Shown: positions 42,908 to 55,447, counted from the stretch's first letter. The stretch: 64,000 nucleotides of DNA from Neoceratodus forsteri (GCA_016271365.2 CM028136.1:468842001-468906000), one strand, 5' to 3'. Made by a program: numbers and translations. Notes: generated by a model not told the origin, from the letters alone.

Positions 42908-45545
42908 TAAACTCAGCCGTCTTTCTGCCTGGGTTCAGTAACACTCTCCTGTTGTCCTCTGCATCTGTGAGTTTTAGCTTTCATCTAGGACTCCTGACTC
43001 TTGCCTCTTCTTCCCAATTATTATCTTTACAGGCAGGATATGGAAAAATGTGGAGGTGGGGTTGCCATCTATGTCCATTACAACCTCTCATGTACTACGG
43101 TCTTTAAGGAGGCCATACCCTCCTCCCATGAATGTCTCTTAGTTAGGATGCTATTCCCTTCCCCCAAGATCTCGCCCTCATTCCATGCTGACTCTTTTTC
43201 CTCCATCATCTCTCATTCTTCCACAGGTGAACTCATCCTTCTTGGTGATTTCAATCTCAGCAGGCTCTCCCCATCTTCCAAATCTACCATTAACAGTACT
43301 GAATCCCTTAACCTGTCCCAGGTTATTTCTGAACCCACCTGGCTCAATTCTCAACCTGTTGGAGTGGGTTCTAACCTCCCAGCCCCACTGCATTGTTGCT
43401 GCAGGTACCTTGCTGTATTCTTTTAACTGACCACTGCATGACATTCTGAATTAGGAAAATCCAGTGCACCACCCCCAACTGGCAAAATTAATCTGGTCCA
43501 GTTCTCTCTGGTCGTTAGACATCAATGCTCTACAGAGAGATTTCAATGCAATAGAACAGTCAGCCATCTAATATGAACACTGCCCTTGCACTATTCCACT
43601 CCATATTTTCCTTCATCTGGGACAAGCACGTCCCACTCAGGAAATTCAGAGTAAAAACTTCCCATCATCCCAGGACTTCAACTGAAATCATTATTCATTG
43701 CAAGTCCCGAGATCTCACGTGGACCCACTACAAACTATCCCATTCCTCTTCTGACCTCATCTACTAGTTTACAGGGCTCTGAAGAAAACTGCATGAAGCC
43801 TATCCATCCCACAAAATCACACTAATTCAAGGCCAAACTACAAAATAAACTAAACTCCCCAGCTAAATTCTGGAATGTTATTCACTCACTTTTTAACCCC
43901 CCTCCCCAGTCTGCTCCCTCAATCCTCATGGTTAATGGTTCACCTATGTCTGACCCTACCTCTGTTGTTGCTCATTTCAATTAGTTCTTCACTATCTGCC
44001 CCATCCCTTCTTCTCCCACTGCAGGCTCCTTTCCTTTCACTCCAGTGAAGGTAAACTGCAAATCCAGGTATGGGGCTGGTGCAGTATAAAAACAGGTAGC
44101 CAATCTGAAAGTTCAGATAGTAAGAGGAGGAACCGCACTTGCAGAGACATAAGGAGAAGCATAAGTCCTGAGGACTGGTGCTTCTGCTTATATCTCCATG
44201 AGTGCAGTTTCTCCTCTTACTAGTTTTCCTTTCGTTCCACTCCTGCTCCCTTAACCCTCACCAGGCTTCCACTTTTCCCCAGTAACCACTGAGGAAACAC
44301 TGCTTGCTCTCTGCTCTCAGTGCCTCAAAATTCTGTCTTCATGGTCTTGATACCTCCCTTGGTGCTGTTCTGCAATTTTGGAAGTTGGCCAAAGTTATTC
44401 CACTCCATAAAGGGGGTTATCCCTCCTCCCCTGGCAACTTCCTTCCCATCTCCCTCCTACACACCCTCTCTAAGCTGCAAGAGAAACTGGTCCACTCTAG
44501 ACTGCTCAGCTTCCTTTCATCCTCCAACTTCCACTCACCTTTCCAGTCCTGGTTCCAGAAGCACCACTCAACCGTCTCCTCACTGCTGTGTGTCACTGAT
44601 TTCATCTTCTATGGGATGGATTAAGGGCACATTATGGCTCCTATATTCACTGATCTGACCAAAGCCTTCAACTCACTGTCACTGTCACTCCTTCTGGGCA
44701 TGCGGAGCTCTACTGGCCTATCAGCTTCCACTGTTGACTGGTTCTGTTACTACTGTACCTAATGGGCCAACAACTGGTGCAAGTTGGAGGTACCCTCTCT
44801 CCTTCCCCTCCTATCAAGGCTGGGATCCCACAGGGCTTAATTCTGGGTCCTACCCATTTCTCCATTTTCCTAAACAACCTCCCCTCCATCTGTCCCAACA
44901 TGCATATACATATGTATGCAGATGATACAGTCATAATCACTTCTGGTCTCTCCACTGCAGCTCCAACAGGATTTCAACAAAGTCTTGCACTGATTGCAAT
45001 CCAATTAACTCAGAGTCAGTACTAAAAAAATGATGTCAATGACCTTTGGTGCCAGCCAGAAATTGGCCAGACTCATTTCCCCTTATGTTTTCACCTCCTT
45101 GGATGGCACACCTCTTGAAACAGTCTAGGCTTTCAAGTACTCTGGCTTGTGGCTCAATAGTAAGCTGGACTTCTCAGCCCACACTGATGCCATCTATGCT
45201 AAAATCTGTCTCAAGCTTGGTGCTCTGTACTGCAACAAAGACTGCCTATCTTCACATGTCCATAGAGAGCTTGTCACCGAAATGGTACTCCCTGTCTTTG
45301 TCTATGTGGTTGTGGTCTATGGCACCACCTCTTCCTTTTCCCTAGTCAGACTGGACACCCTCTGAAACTCCTTCTGCTCCTTTTTACAAACTCCCACCCC
45401 CCTACACACACACACCATTGCTCACTGTCTTCATCCCTTTCTATCCTCCCTTTGCTGTCATGTCACCACGCTCACTGTGCCTCCTTCATATCCAAATAGT
45501 GGTTTGGTTCCTTTCCTTCTTACCTCTCCTCTCTCCTCTTACAAC
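42908..45545 (+). mobile_element. LINE A, piece 3 (endonuclease to RT/C-terminus)
   Basis: Continues LINE A from the provirus insertion site to the L2 insertion site at about 45546. It contains most of ORF2 and a 105-bp palindromic insertion at 44118-44222. Confidence 0.78.
42908..45545 (+). pseudogene. LINE A ORF2: endonuclease and reverse transcriptase
   Basis: Endonuclease: a degenerate LSAW/ESWLS region, PNYYLYRQDMEKCGGGVAIY, then ILLGDFNLSRLSP, NLSQVISEPTWL and a LLEWVLTSQP remnant (43000-43430). Reverse transcriptase: WKLAKVIPLHKGG, NFLPISLLHTLSKL (usual NYRPISLL), QKHHSTVSSLL, DLTKAFN remnant (44660), KAGIPQGLILGPTHFSIFLN and catalytic MYADDTVIIT (about 44918-44940). The thumb follows with YSGLWLNSKLDF. 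Many frameshifts. YADD is intact. Confidence 0.82.
44118..44222. mobile_element. 105-bp near-perfect palindrome inside LINE A
   Basis: tagtaagaggag at the left end mirrors ctcctcttacta at the right end. Pairing continues through cgcactt, gcagaga, ataaggagaagca and agtcct with only a few bulges, centred on about 44170. TA lies at both ends, so a TA-duplicating (Tc1/mariner-type) MITE is possible. The transcript would be a long hairpin. Confidence 0.75.
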
Positions 45546-45639
45546 TGGGGCAAAATGGAACCTGGAATGTGGTCCACCATGTCTGGTTTCCATACCCAAG
45601 GGTACTACCAATGGTGGTAGGCAGATGGTCCGGGTGGTC

Positions 45640-47748
45640 TGAGAGGTTCATCCAATTCAGGCAGTGTTATGTAATGCTAGGTCTATTAAAAACAAGACTG
45701 CAATTATTGCACATCTTGTTAAATCAGTGGACCTGGCTTGCATCACTGAGAACTGGATGGATGAGTACTCTGGCCCCGTTTTGGAGGCTGCTATTCTGGC
45801 TGGGTACTCAGTGATACACCACCTGAGACTGGATCACGGGGGGGTAGCGGTCTGTTTCAAGACCGAACTTAACCTCACGAATGTACCAGTTGGAGAGACT
45901 GAGTCATTTGAGTGTACCATAGTAGCAGGTGTAGGCTGTAGGATCGCACTCATCTACCATCCACCAGAAGATGAGAAATTATTCCTTCAGGAAGTCGTGG
46001 ACTTCATCATTGACATGGTGTTTGAGTCACCCAGGCTGATGGTCCTGGGTGACTTCAACACCTGGGTCAACGACAAACTCTCGCAATTTGGTCTGCACTT
46101 CCTTCAGTTGATGACATCTCTGGGCCTTACACTGGTAGTTACTACTGCTACTCATAGTCACGGTCACTCTCTTGACTTAATCTTCCTTCTGTGTATTGAG
46201 GCCTCCAACTTGGGGGTGGAACCAGTTGGATGGTCTGATCACTACACCATGGGGTTTAGTTTTAGCACCCCCACATGTAGGCCTACCTCTGTGGAGATGA
46301 CTCGGTACCGCCCTTTGCGAGATATCAATTCTCAAGGCCTAATGGCGGTGCTGGATCACTCGTCCCTCCCAGAAGCAAACAGTGACCTAGAGACCCTCAT
46401 GATGGCTCATATTTTGCCCATTGCAGCAGCCCTGGATGTCATTGCTCCTGTCCATGTTTGTCCTCTCTCCCTTTGCCCTCGATCCCCATGGTTTGATGGG
46501 ACTCTGAGGGAGATGCGGCAACTAGGAAGAAGGTTAGAGCGTTGCTGGCTGAAATCCGCCCTTGATGCCGACCACCTTAGATTGACGGGCCATTTTCATG
46601 TCTATCAATCTGCAATCACCCGTAAGAAGGCAGAGTTTCTGTCTGGGGAGATTGCGGCTGCTCAAAATCGACCAGCTCAGCTATTCTGAACTCTGGACAG
46701 ACTGTGCAACCCAGCCTATCTACAAGTCCGGAAAGCTTTTTCATAAGAAGAGTGCGATGAACTTGCTCAGTTTTTTGCAAATAAGGTGGCTGACATCAGG
46801 TAGGCGCTCCATCCAACACACTCTATGGGTGCTGCCGTGGATCAACTTGGGGTCACTTATCCTCTGCCTTTCTGGAGTACCGTTGTCTGACCGACTTTCA
46901 TGGATAACATGCAGATCTCCAGAGTGTGTGCCCTACATGCTGTAGTTTGGATCCGGGACCTACTTCCCTGATTTTGGCTTGTATTGGTTCTATCAGTCCA
47001 GTCCTAGGTCAGATAGTATTGTGCTCCTTGGAGACAGGTGAGTTTCCAAGCTCACTGAAAGAGGCAGTGGTGACACCACTCTTGAAGAAAGCTTCTTTGG
47101 ACCCAGACTGCCTTGCAAACTACAGACCAATCTCTAACCTTCCCTTTTTAGGGCAGATGATTGAGAAAGTAGTGGCCACTCAGCTGGAGGACCATTTGAC
47201 CATCCATGACATCTATGAACCTCTCCAGTTCAGATTTCAAAAGCAGCATAGTACTGAGACAGTGCTGATTCGGGTGCTCAATGATCTCCTGACGGCTAGA
47301 GATAGGAGGAGCCATTCCATTCTGGTCCTCCTAGATCTCTCACCAGCATTTGACACTGTGGACCATGGGGTCCTGCTTGATTGTTTGGGGTTCATCTGCG
47401 GACTGTCAGGTACAGTCCTCGGGTGGTTTACATCGTTCCTCATGGGAAGATCTCAGAGAGTGGCGCCCGGGGTTTATTCCTCGGACTTAGTTTCTCTATC
47501 ATGTGGGGTCCCTCAGGGCTCAGTGCTGTCCCCCATGTTGTTCGCAGTGTATTTGCTGCCCCTCAGAGACATTGTAAGATGGCATAGGCTGAGGCTTCAC
47601 TGCTATGCTGATGATACCCAGCTCTACCTTTCTTTTGCATCTGACCAGGATAGAACCGTCTCAGTCTTTAATAGCTGCCCCACTGAAATCCAGGAGTGGA
47701 TGGATGCTAGTTGGCTGAAGTTGAACTCTGATAAGACTGAGGTATTGG
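45640..47748 (+). pseudogene. L2 ORF2: endonuclease and reverse transcriptase
   Basis: The endonuclease frame is open from 45664 to 46687: VLCNARSIKNKTAIIAHL, CITENWMDEYSGP (catalytic Glu), GGVAVCFKTE, IYHPP, LMVLGDFNTWVND and GWSDHYTMGFSF. This is the L2-type arrangement. A TGA at 46687 and frame changes follow to 46926. The reverse transcriptase then runs VVTPLLKKASLDPD, NYRPISNLPFLGQMIEK, FRFQKQHSTETVLI, LVLLDLSPAFDTVDHGVLL, CGVPQGSVLSPMLF and catalytic LHCYADDTQLYLS. It ends LNSDKTEVL at the L1 insertion. YADD is intact. Confidence 0.9.
47733..47748. repeat. 16-bp target duplication of the L1 (left)
   Basis: aagactgaggtattgg, identical to 54594-54609. Confidence 0.92.
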
Positions 47749-47944
47749 GGGGGAGATCACGTGATGCAGCTCACCAGATAGCAGCTCTCCTACACTGCTC
47801 CAGCCTCCTGACTCTTCGGATTCTTAAATATCATCGGTAACATCTGTTGAATTCATATTAATCACTTCCTAAAGTCTTTAAGAAGGGGCCTAAATTAGCA
47901 TATTGTTGAAATTTGGGCACATGGAGGTGATAATGCGGAAATCT
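47749..47944 (+). promoter_or_regulatory. L1 5' leader
   Basis: 196-bp leader beginning with a G-rich run and acgtgatg. In L1 elements this region holds the internal promoter. No motif is certain. Confidence 0.45.
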
Positions 47945-48778
47945 ATGTCTAAACATACTCCTCCGGCTACCCCAGAGAAGGCCCCAAAAAAATACAGGAC
48001 CTCCGGTGGCGCAGAGGGGTCGCTATCAGAGTCTACTATGGCTGAGCAACAGCCTCTCACTTTACAATGATTCTTACAAGAGTTTATTCCTTTCAAGGAA
48101 GAATTAAGTGCGATTACATCCGAAATTAAGAACCTAGCTCAGGCGATGGAGGACCTGCACCAGCGGACGGCAGACAATGAAACCCGTATTTGCTCAGTGG
48201 ACAGGCGGATCGAGAAGTTAGACCCAGAGATCGTGGCCGCTCACCAGAAAATGGCACAATTGGAATCTAAAATCGAAGACCATGAGGGCCGCAGCCGCAG
48301 GAATAACACGGTCCTCATAGGTCTTCCTGAAAAAGAAGAGGGATCTGATGCTGTGTTATTCGTGCAAAAAGTGGTGGAAAAGCTAGCTGGCCCATCACCA
48401 TTCAGGCCAGCACATATTATTGAATGGCGCTCAATCCTTCGCCTGATCCACCGTGGGAGCCTCTCACCCTCTAATTTTAGATTCCTGAATTATTTGGAAT
48501 GTCAGCACTTCTTTGCCAGGATTAAGGAGCTGCACAAAGTGAGATGAGAGGGTTCCAGAATTAAGGTGGCACAAGATTTGCCAGTGTCTATCAGGCAAAA
48601 AAGAGCCAAGTTTCACCCCCTGGTCTCTCAGCTAATTGCTGCCGGAGTGAAATTCCGAATGGGTTATCCCGCTAAACTGGGGATTAGGATTACTGGCTCA
48701 TGGACATCCTTCAATGACCCTGAAACAGCAGCTAAGGGTCTTAAAAATGCCTTCCCAGATTTATTCAAGGAGCCATGA
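47945..48778 (+). pseudogene. L1 ORF1 (RNA-binding protein)
   Basis: About 277 codons with in-frame stops at 48067 (TGA) and 48545 (TGA). The N-terminus is basic (SKHTPPATPEKAPKK). A coiled coil spans roughly codons 55-120 (IEKLDPEIVAAHQKMAQLES). RRNNTVLIGLPEKEEG follows, the hallmark that begins the RNA-recognition domain of L1 ORF1p. The C-terminal domain contains QKRAKFHPLVSQLIAAGV and RMGYPAKLGI. ORF1p coats the L1 RNA. The start was chosen at 47945 because it is the first in-frame Met and gives a normal-looking basic N-terminus. Confidence 0.85.
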
Positions 48779-50525
48779 AGAGCCTACCCAGATATTTCAC
48801 TGGCTACTGTGTGAGGTAAGAGAAAATTCAATTTGAAGATGACCAGAGATCAATATCTCCCTTGTCAAGAGAAGATAAGCCAAAGGGCATCACTAATATC
48901 TAAGCTAAAGGAATCTACTGATCACGAAGTCCTTTGGGGGAAGCTCCTGCTTTTGACTCCTTTTCTGTTAATCTCAGTGAGACTCTATTCCTTTTCAGTG
49001 GGGACTTGGTTTGAGTGCTTATATTTTGATGAGCAGAACTTAATTCAGACTCCGCTCTAACTGAATTGCACCGGTGACCTGCTCCAGCTCGGTGAAATCA
49101 GGGACAGTTCTAATAGAAGGCTGTGAAGCAAGTTTACCCTGCCTTACCATAGCTCTACTGTAAATTCTGTTTCTAGCAGCTGCTGCTGCCACTAGAGGGA
49201 GCATGGAGCTTAGCTTTTGGTGGAAAAACTGCAACTTGCAAGTGATCGGAGCTGCGCTGTGGACATCGGATTCGGATAGCCTGAATTCTGAGCTACAGAT
49301 CGGCAGATTGTGGTCTTATAAATGGACATTTCCCCTTCTTGTGCTGGTTTTTCAATTTTCTCTTTCTTTTTTTGTAATTGCGATATTTTAGTGTTTCAGG
49401 GGATGTAATAACTTGTTTAAAATGAGGCAATTGGTTAGAATTGGCTATTGGTTTGAGGGTGAATCATATGTTTGTATGCCCAGCACCACAAGAGAATATT
49501 TGCCCCTTTGCTTTGTCGATCTCCCTCTTCTCGTTTCACCCAGGGAAGTATTAAAGTTAATTTTACTAGTGGGGTATGTAGATCTCTGATAACGGCTGTC
49601 ATTATCACCATGTTTTTTATTTTAAATGGGGAACAGGGTTTGGAAGAAGTATCCGGGTTGGTACTTTTAAAAGGTATTAATAAGGGAAAGGAAGTTCCTT
49701 TAATTTGCAATAACATGTGCTGGTTTAAGTTTCAATTAGATTTAAACAAAATCGATAAACTTGTAATTTTGTAATAAGGAGCTGAGTCTATTCTATTCAA
49801 ATGTATGGAAATTGAACAACTTATGGAGAACTATTTTGGTCTAAGATTATGTTGCATTATAGAGATTGAGGCATGTCAATGATGGGTGCAGTTGCACAAA
49901 TAGCAGCAAAGTTGTTAACAGTTCATTAACTATTGTTTTGGGATACCAGGTCCAATGTTTTGTAGGGTTAGGTTGAATTTCATATAAAATTGTGCAATCT
50001 AGCAGGTTGCTATTTTACTATAGAAAGAGAAGGGAGCTGTTTATTTTCCTAATCTATTTCAGAGGTTCAGACATTAGACTGTAGTTATGTTATCTTGTAA
50101 ACATGACTAATTAATATTTTGTAGCCACTGCAGATGGGCACCAAGACTGGACATTTATGGGCAGGTAAGGATAATCCCTTCTGCATTATCTTTTGCTTCA
50201 ATTATTATTACTATCTTTCAATTGTATAAGGGGTCTGTTGAGTAACAGCCGAGCTGGGAAGGCTGGAGGGTGGGCGAGCATAGTAAGGTGTACTGCTGAC
50301 CGTTGCTTGTAGCAATAAGGGTGGGAGGGAGGGAGGGTTGGGACAACACTATCACTAGGGTATTCTTTCATTCTAGTTGTTCGTTGTGGGATTTTGGGAT
50401 AAGAGAGAGGGAAGGGGGTAGGGTAAGGGGATGGGTTTTCATGGATTTATTAGTTTTTACCTTGCCGAAGGCAGATTTTATTGGTAAAGTACCCAGGGAT
50501 CCTTTCAAATATTTAGTCCAAATCT
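48779..50525 (+). other. L1 inter-ORF spacer (1.75 kb)
   Basis: No domain-bearing frame links ORF1 to ORF2. Mammalian L1 elements have a spacer of tens of bases, so this one is strikingly long. No terminal repeats of a separate insertion are obvious. G-rich stretches occur near 50260-50345. Confidence 0.6.
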
Positions 50526-53500
50526 ATGGCTAGGAACTTAGTTTTTGCTACTTGGAATGTTAAGGGAGCTAGGCAGAAACTAAAGCAATATCAAATCTTG
50601 AAACATTTGCAGTTATTAAAATCCGATATCACCTTTATTCAAGAGTCCCATTTACTGATCTCGGAGCAACTCAAGATGAGATGGCAGCAAATAGGTCAGG
50701 TGTTTGCAGCTGAGGGTAGTACCCAAAGTTGTGAGGTGATGATTTTACTAAAGCGTATTGTCCCATTCTCACCAACTAAAGTTATTAGGGATACCCAAGG
50801 CAGATTTTTATTGGTCCAAGGGAGAATACACACTACCAAGATATTGTTAGGTAGTATATGTGGGCCAAATAGTGACTCTCCTGGGTTCTTCATGGAGTTA
50901 CTTAACATCTTAACCCCTTTCTTATCTATTCCAATGATTTTGGGTTAGGACCTATATTTAGCTTTCGATCCAAATATGGACCGTACAGGTAATAAGTTTA
51001 AAGGTCTTTCTCCAGCCCAAAGAGCGTTAAGGGATTTGTTGGACCAGGTGGGTCTATGTGATGTGTGGCATATTCTGCACCCCTTAGATAGATGTTACAC
51101 TTTCACTTCCCCAGTCCATAAAATGTCTTCTAGGATTGACTATATCATGATGTCTCAACAATTATTGTCAGGGGTTGTAGATTCATCCATTCATCTGGGG
51201 CCACCCTCTGATCATTCCCTTGTTATTTGCCAGTTTTATTTTTCTACCCTTCCAAAGACTGGAGGGCGTTGGAAAATCAATGATCAACTTTTAAAGGCTC
51301 CAAACACAGTGAAATATATTATAAATCATATTTCCCAATTCGTGTCAGCCAATTTTAATACTATGGGCAAGCCTGATATAGAATGGTGTGCCTTAAAGGC
51401 TTATTTGATGGGTCTGCTAATTGGAGCTGCATCTAAAAGGAAAAAAATGAGAGAACAGCAAATGGCACAGCTTCTTTTCCAGATTAGAGCTTATTGAATC
51501 GAATATGTCCCCAAATACACCTGAACAAGTCCATTTGAAACTTACAAAATTAAGGGATTCTTATTTGGATCTCCTGAGGGAGAAGGCAGAATTTTTTATT
51601 TTAAAATCGAACGCTACTTATATTGACCAGGGTGAGAAAGCGGGTCACCTTCTAGCTTTAAGAGTTAAACAACAAGAATCTTCTAGATTCATTGCTTCAA
51701 TTCAGTCAGCTGATGGGGCACTGAAAAATAACCAGGCAGACATTATAGCTGAGTTTTATAAATTCTTTCAATTATTATACAGTCCAATGGCAAATTCTCC
51801 TTCTTTAGAAGATATGGATCAATACTTAGCCGAATCTCATCTGCCTTCACTTTCAGAACTACAGCAAACCTCATTATGCGCTCCCATAACTGAAGCGGAG
51901 ATTCTTAAAGCTATTGATGATCTTCCCTTGGACAAATCTCCGGGACCAGACAGCTTCTCACCCAATTTTTACAAAGTGTTCACAAAACAACTAGTCCCTT
52001 TGCTCCTCCCTTTGTTCCAACAGATTATCGCTGGCAATAGCAGTGACAAAACATTATTTGAAGCGTTGATCATCCTACTGCCCAAACCCGGTAAAGAGCC
52101 CGAACTCATGGCAAGTTATAGGCCTATATCTCTATTAAACTAAGATATTAAAATTCTGAGTAAATTGCTAGCTGAGCATATTAACACAATTCTTCCAGAT
52201 TTAATAGGAGTAGAACAGGTTGGTTTTATGAGGGGGAGGTCATCAAGTGACCATCTGCGTACTTTGGCCCATGTCTTCTCGGTGTCCAGGGATGCAGATT
52301 TTCCGGCCGTCTTGGTATCCCTGGGTGCCAAGAAGGCATTTGACAGAGTGGATTGGAATTTTCTTTTCTGGACTCTACATGCTTTTGGCTTTCCTTTAGA
52401 ATTTCAAAAATGGATACAGGCAATTTACAAGGCCCCTACGGCCTGGGATTCAAGCAATGGAATCATCTCATATTTACTTTATTTATTTTCTGGCGCTAGG
52501 CAGGGCTGCCCCTTATCACCTTTACTTTTTAATTTATATCTGAAGCCCCTCATCCGGAGACTGGTTGCTTGTCCTAGGATTCAAGGCATTGTTATACAAG
52601 GCTATGAAGTCAAAGTCTTGGCTTATGCTGATGATTTATTACTTCAAATATCCCATCCTGGAGAATCTATCCCATGTGTGTTGGAAATTATAAAAGAATA
52701 TAGCTCCTTTTTCAATTACAAATTAAATGTTGAGAAGACTCCGGTGTTTCCCCTCAACCAGAGAGTATCAAAACACGAAATTAAAGCTTTAGGTTTGTCT
52801 TGGGAAAAAGAGTCGTTGAGATACTTAGGTATTGTTCTCACAAGAAGCGCTGCACTTTTTCAAAAGAGTAATCTGGACTCTTTACTACTCACTATCACAC
52901 AGGATTTAAAAAGGTGGTCCCTCCTCCCATTTTCCCTATGGGGCAAAATTAATCTTATCAAGATGAATATTTTCCTCCGCCTTTATTATCCACTCAGCCT
53001 CTTGAATCTATGGCTGCCTCAGACATGGTTCAAGAAAGTGCATAGTACTTTTATTAACTTTATCTGGGCTGGAAAGTGACCTCAGCTTGCTTTTCATAAA
53101 TTAGCAGCTCCCAAAATCAGGGGTGGCCCTCGCCTGCTGCATGTTGGCCTTTATTATTGGGCTAACCATGTGAGTAAATAGTTAAGGTGGCTTAGGCTAG
53201 GTGAACCAGAAAATCCCTCTTCGTATAAGCCCCTCTGGCTCAAAATAGAATTGGCCCAAATCCAACATTATAATCTCTCCCCTTTGGCATTGTTATATAC
53301 GAAACCCAAATGGCTTCCCGTACAGCTTCATTCGACACCAATTGCAACATCTGTCAAAGTGCATTCCCAGTTTTGTAGTTTTATAAAATACAACCATTGC
53401 ATAGATTTGGAACAGCCATTGTTAGGCAACCCTAATATCAAAATAGATGGAAAGGTCCTCTCTTCCCCGTGGCTTCCGCAGGCCACGGATTTTAATCTCA

Positions 53501-54257
53501 CATATTTTTGGAATGATATAAAAGGGACATGGCTTTCATCCCTGGACATCCTTGCTAAGATGGGAATTCCAATCTCAAATATTTTTAAGATTTTCCAGTT
53601 ACGTCACTTGCTTGTGAAATCCATAGGGGTGATGCCTCCGCCGACTTGGAGCCCTGCCTTCCGGTCAGAATTGGTCCAAATGGCCGGCCTCCCACATGCT
53701 GTATTGAGGATTTTCAATGCCCTATATGATTGGATTTATCCCGAATCTTTTGGACCTTCTGCTTACTGGGCCTTGCTTCTTCCTGAGATACCTATTAATT
53801 GGACGATGCTCTGGCAAGGGTGCCACAAATTTATTACTCAAGACAGGCTCCGACTCATGCAATTTCAGGTATTGCACAATTTATATTACACTCCTCAAAA
53901 AATGGCTAAATTTGGTTTTGTTTCCTCTTCTAGCTGTACAAGGTGTGCCCAGGGGAAGGGTAACTTATAACACATTTTCTGGCTTTGTCCCAAGATAACT
54001 TCGTTATGGTGGCAAATTAAACAGAGTGTGGACCCCTATTGGGTCTTAATGACCTGTTTTCTGTTAAAGTTTGCCTCTTAGGAGACTACTATGAAATCCC
54101 AGTAACTATTCGTAAGTATCATATGGCTCTAATATCCATGTCAGTTAAAAAACTAACACTTAGACATTGGAAAGATAGTGAGGAGATATCATATGCTGAA
54201 TGGGTGAGGGAACTCCTGGCTAATCTCAGAGCTGAGAAAATGATTGCCAGTCTTTGA
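50526..54257 (+). pseudogene. L1 ORF2: endonuclease, reverse transcriptase, Cys-rich tail
   Basis: Endonuclease (50526-51250): FATWNVKGARQK, TFIQESHL (catalytic Glu), then a stop after PMILG at 50947. It continues with RIDYIMMSQQLL and PPSDHSLVI. Reverse transcriptase (51890-52800): DKSPGPDSFSPNFYKVF, ALIILLPKPGKEP, SYRPISLLN with a TAA, VGFMRGRSSSDHLR, AKKAFDRVDWNFLF, GARQGCPLSPLLFNLYL and catalytic VLAYADDLLLQI. The C-terminus shows CTRCAQGKG and, after a TAA (53968), HIFWLCPK, together the L1 Cys/His motif. Further lesions are a stop and frame change at 51495, a TGA at 53077 and a frame change near 54000. Catalytic residues survive. Confidence 0.9.
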
Positions 54258-54593
54258 AACAGAATGAATAGATTTAACCAAATCTGGGCCACTTTACTAA
54301 CCCTTTATTCTCTTCAAACTACTTAGATTAATGGGCTTACTGCTGTAGATATAAGGATTGACTAAGTTTTATTCATGCAAACCTGGGAAAGTGGGGGGGA
54401 GGTTGGGGGGAGGAGGGGACATTGTATATTTTCTTTAATTAAAATTTTACTTTATGTTGGGGGGGTGGGGGCTAGGGGGAAGGGGAGGAGACACATGTTA
54501 TATCCCGGTAATATTTGAATCTACTCTGTGTAACTTATGATGTGTTGTCTGTTGTATGTTGAAAACTTCAATAAACTTTGAATGAAAAAAAAA
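54258..54593 (+). other. L1 3' untranslated region and poly-A
   Basis: Contains G-rich blocks (gtgggggggaggttgggggg near 54391; ggggggtgggggctaggggg near 54460). These recall the polypurine 3' UTR of L1 families. It then has aataaa (54570) and an A-run. Confidence 0.75.
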
Positions 54594-54609
54594 AAGACTG
54601 AGGTATTGG
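54594..54609. repeat. 16-bp target duplication of the L1 (right)
   Basis: aagactgaggtattgg. L2 reading continues from it. Confidence 0.92.
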
Positions 54610-55317
54610 TTGTGGATCCGAGTTGCCGACAGGGAGCTGGGTGGGGGCTCGCCCTCTGGACTTTTTCTTAGGGATGTGCAACTCTTGACCTTTGAATGGG
54701 TGCAGAACCTGGGGGTAATTTTTGACAAAGGGCTGACCCTGCAATTGCAGGTGTCAGCTGTCGTCAAATCCTCGTTCTACCATCTGAGGAATATCTCCAG
54801 GATTAAGCACCTTGTTCCATCTGGCAACCTTCCTACTCTGATCCACACCTTTGTGACCTTATGTTTGGACTATTGCAACTCCCTGTACCTAGGGCTACCA
54901 GGGCTGGAACTCTGTCACCTGCAGCTGGTGCAGAATGCAGCAGCCCAGCTTTTGACGGGATCATCTTGGTCCTGTCATATTTCGCTGGTGCTGCGTGGAC
55001 TACACTGGTTGCCAGTTCAGTGGAGGATCACCTTTAAAGTCAGTCTTCTGACTTTTAAAGCCCTACACAGACTGGGCCTGGACTATCTGAAAGAGCTTTT
55101 GGTCCCTCACTGCCTGGAGTGATTGCTCCAGTCAGTCGACGAGGGGTTGCTCGACATTCCAAGGGTGTGCCAGAAATCTTCTGGGGTGAGGGCATTTATG
55201 TATGCCACCCCTACCCTTTGGAATTGTCTACCCCATAGGTTACGTGAGTGCATGACCATGGAGGGGTTTAAGCAAGCATTAAAAACTTATTTGTGGAACC
55301 ATGCTTTTGGTGATTAA
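54600..55317 (+). pseudogene. L2 ORF2 C-terminal domain
   Basis: NLGVIFDKGLTLQLQVSAVV, YHLRNISRIKHL, DYCNSLYLGLPG, HLQLVQNAAAQLLTG, LHWLPVQWRITFKV, then a TGA at 55120. It ends VRAFMYATPTLWNCLPHRLR and FKQALKTYLWNHAF. This is the conserved C-terminal region of L2 ORF2. Confidence 0.88.
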
Positions 55318-55447
55318 CTAAAGGATGATATCAGTTTGATTATATTGTTTGTTAGTGAGATGTTTGTCTGATGACACTGTGATTTTAATTATTGTTAAGT
55401 TGCCTTGGTTTTTGAAAGGCGCCATACAAATAAAGTTTATTATTATT

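Larger units (their letters stand above)
45546..47748 (+). mobile_element. L2 LINE, piece 1
   Basis: Starts about 45546 within LINE A. It contains endonuclease and most of the reverse transcriptase, ending at the 16-bp L1 target site aagactgaggtattgg (47733-47748). Piece 2 is at 54594-55447. Confidence 0.82.
47749..54593 (+). mobile_element. full-length L1-clade LINE (6.85 kb)
   Basis: The insertion starts with a G-rich gggggagatcacgtg leader and ends with aataaactttgaatg plus an A-run (54585-54595). It is flanked by a 16-bp target duplication. It carries a leader, ORF1, an unusually long inter-ORF spacer, ORF2 and a 3' untranslated region with G-rich blocks (54390-54490). Length and intact ends indicate a full-length insertion that decayed afterwards. 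Confidence 0.9.
54594..55447 (+). mobile_element. L2 LINE, piece 2 (C-terminus and 3' end)
   Basis: Continues the L2 after the L1 insertion. The 3' end has the diagnostic ggcgccatacaaataaagtt followed by tattattattaa, as in vertebrate L2 elements. LINE A resumes at about 55448. Confidence 0.85.
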
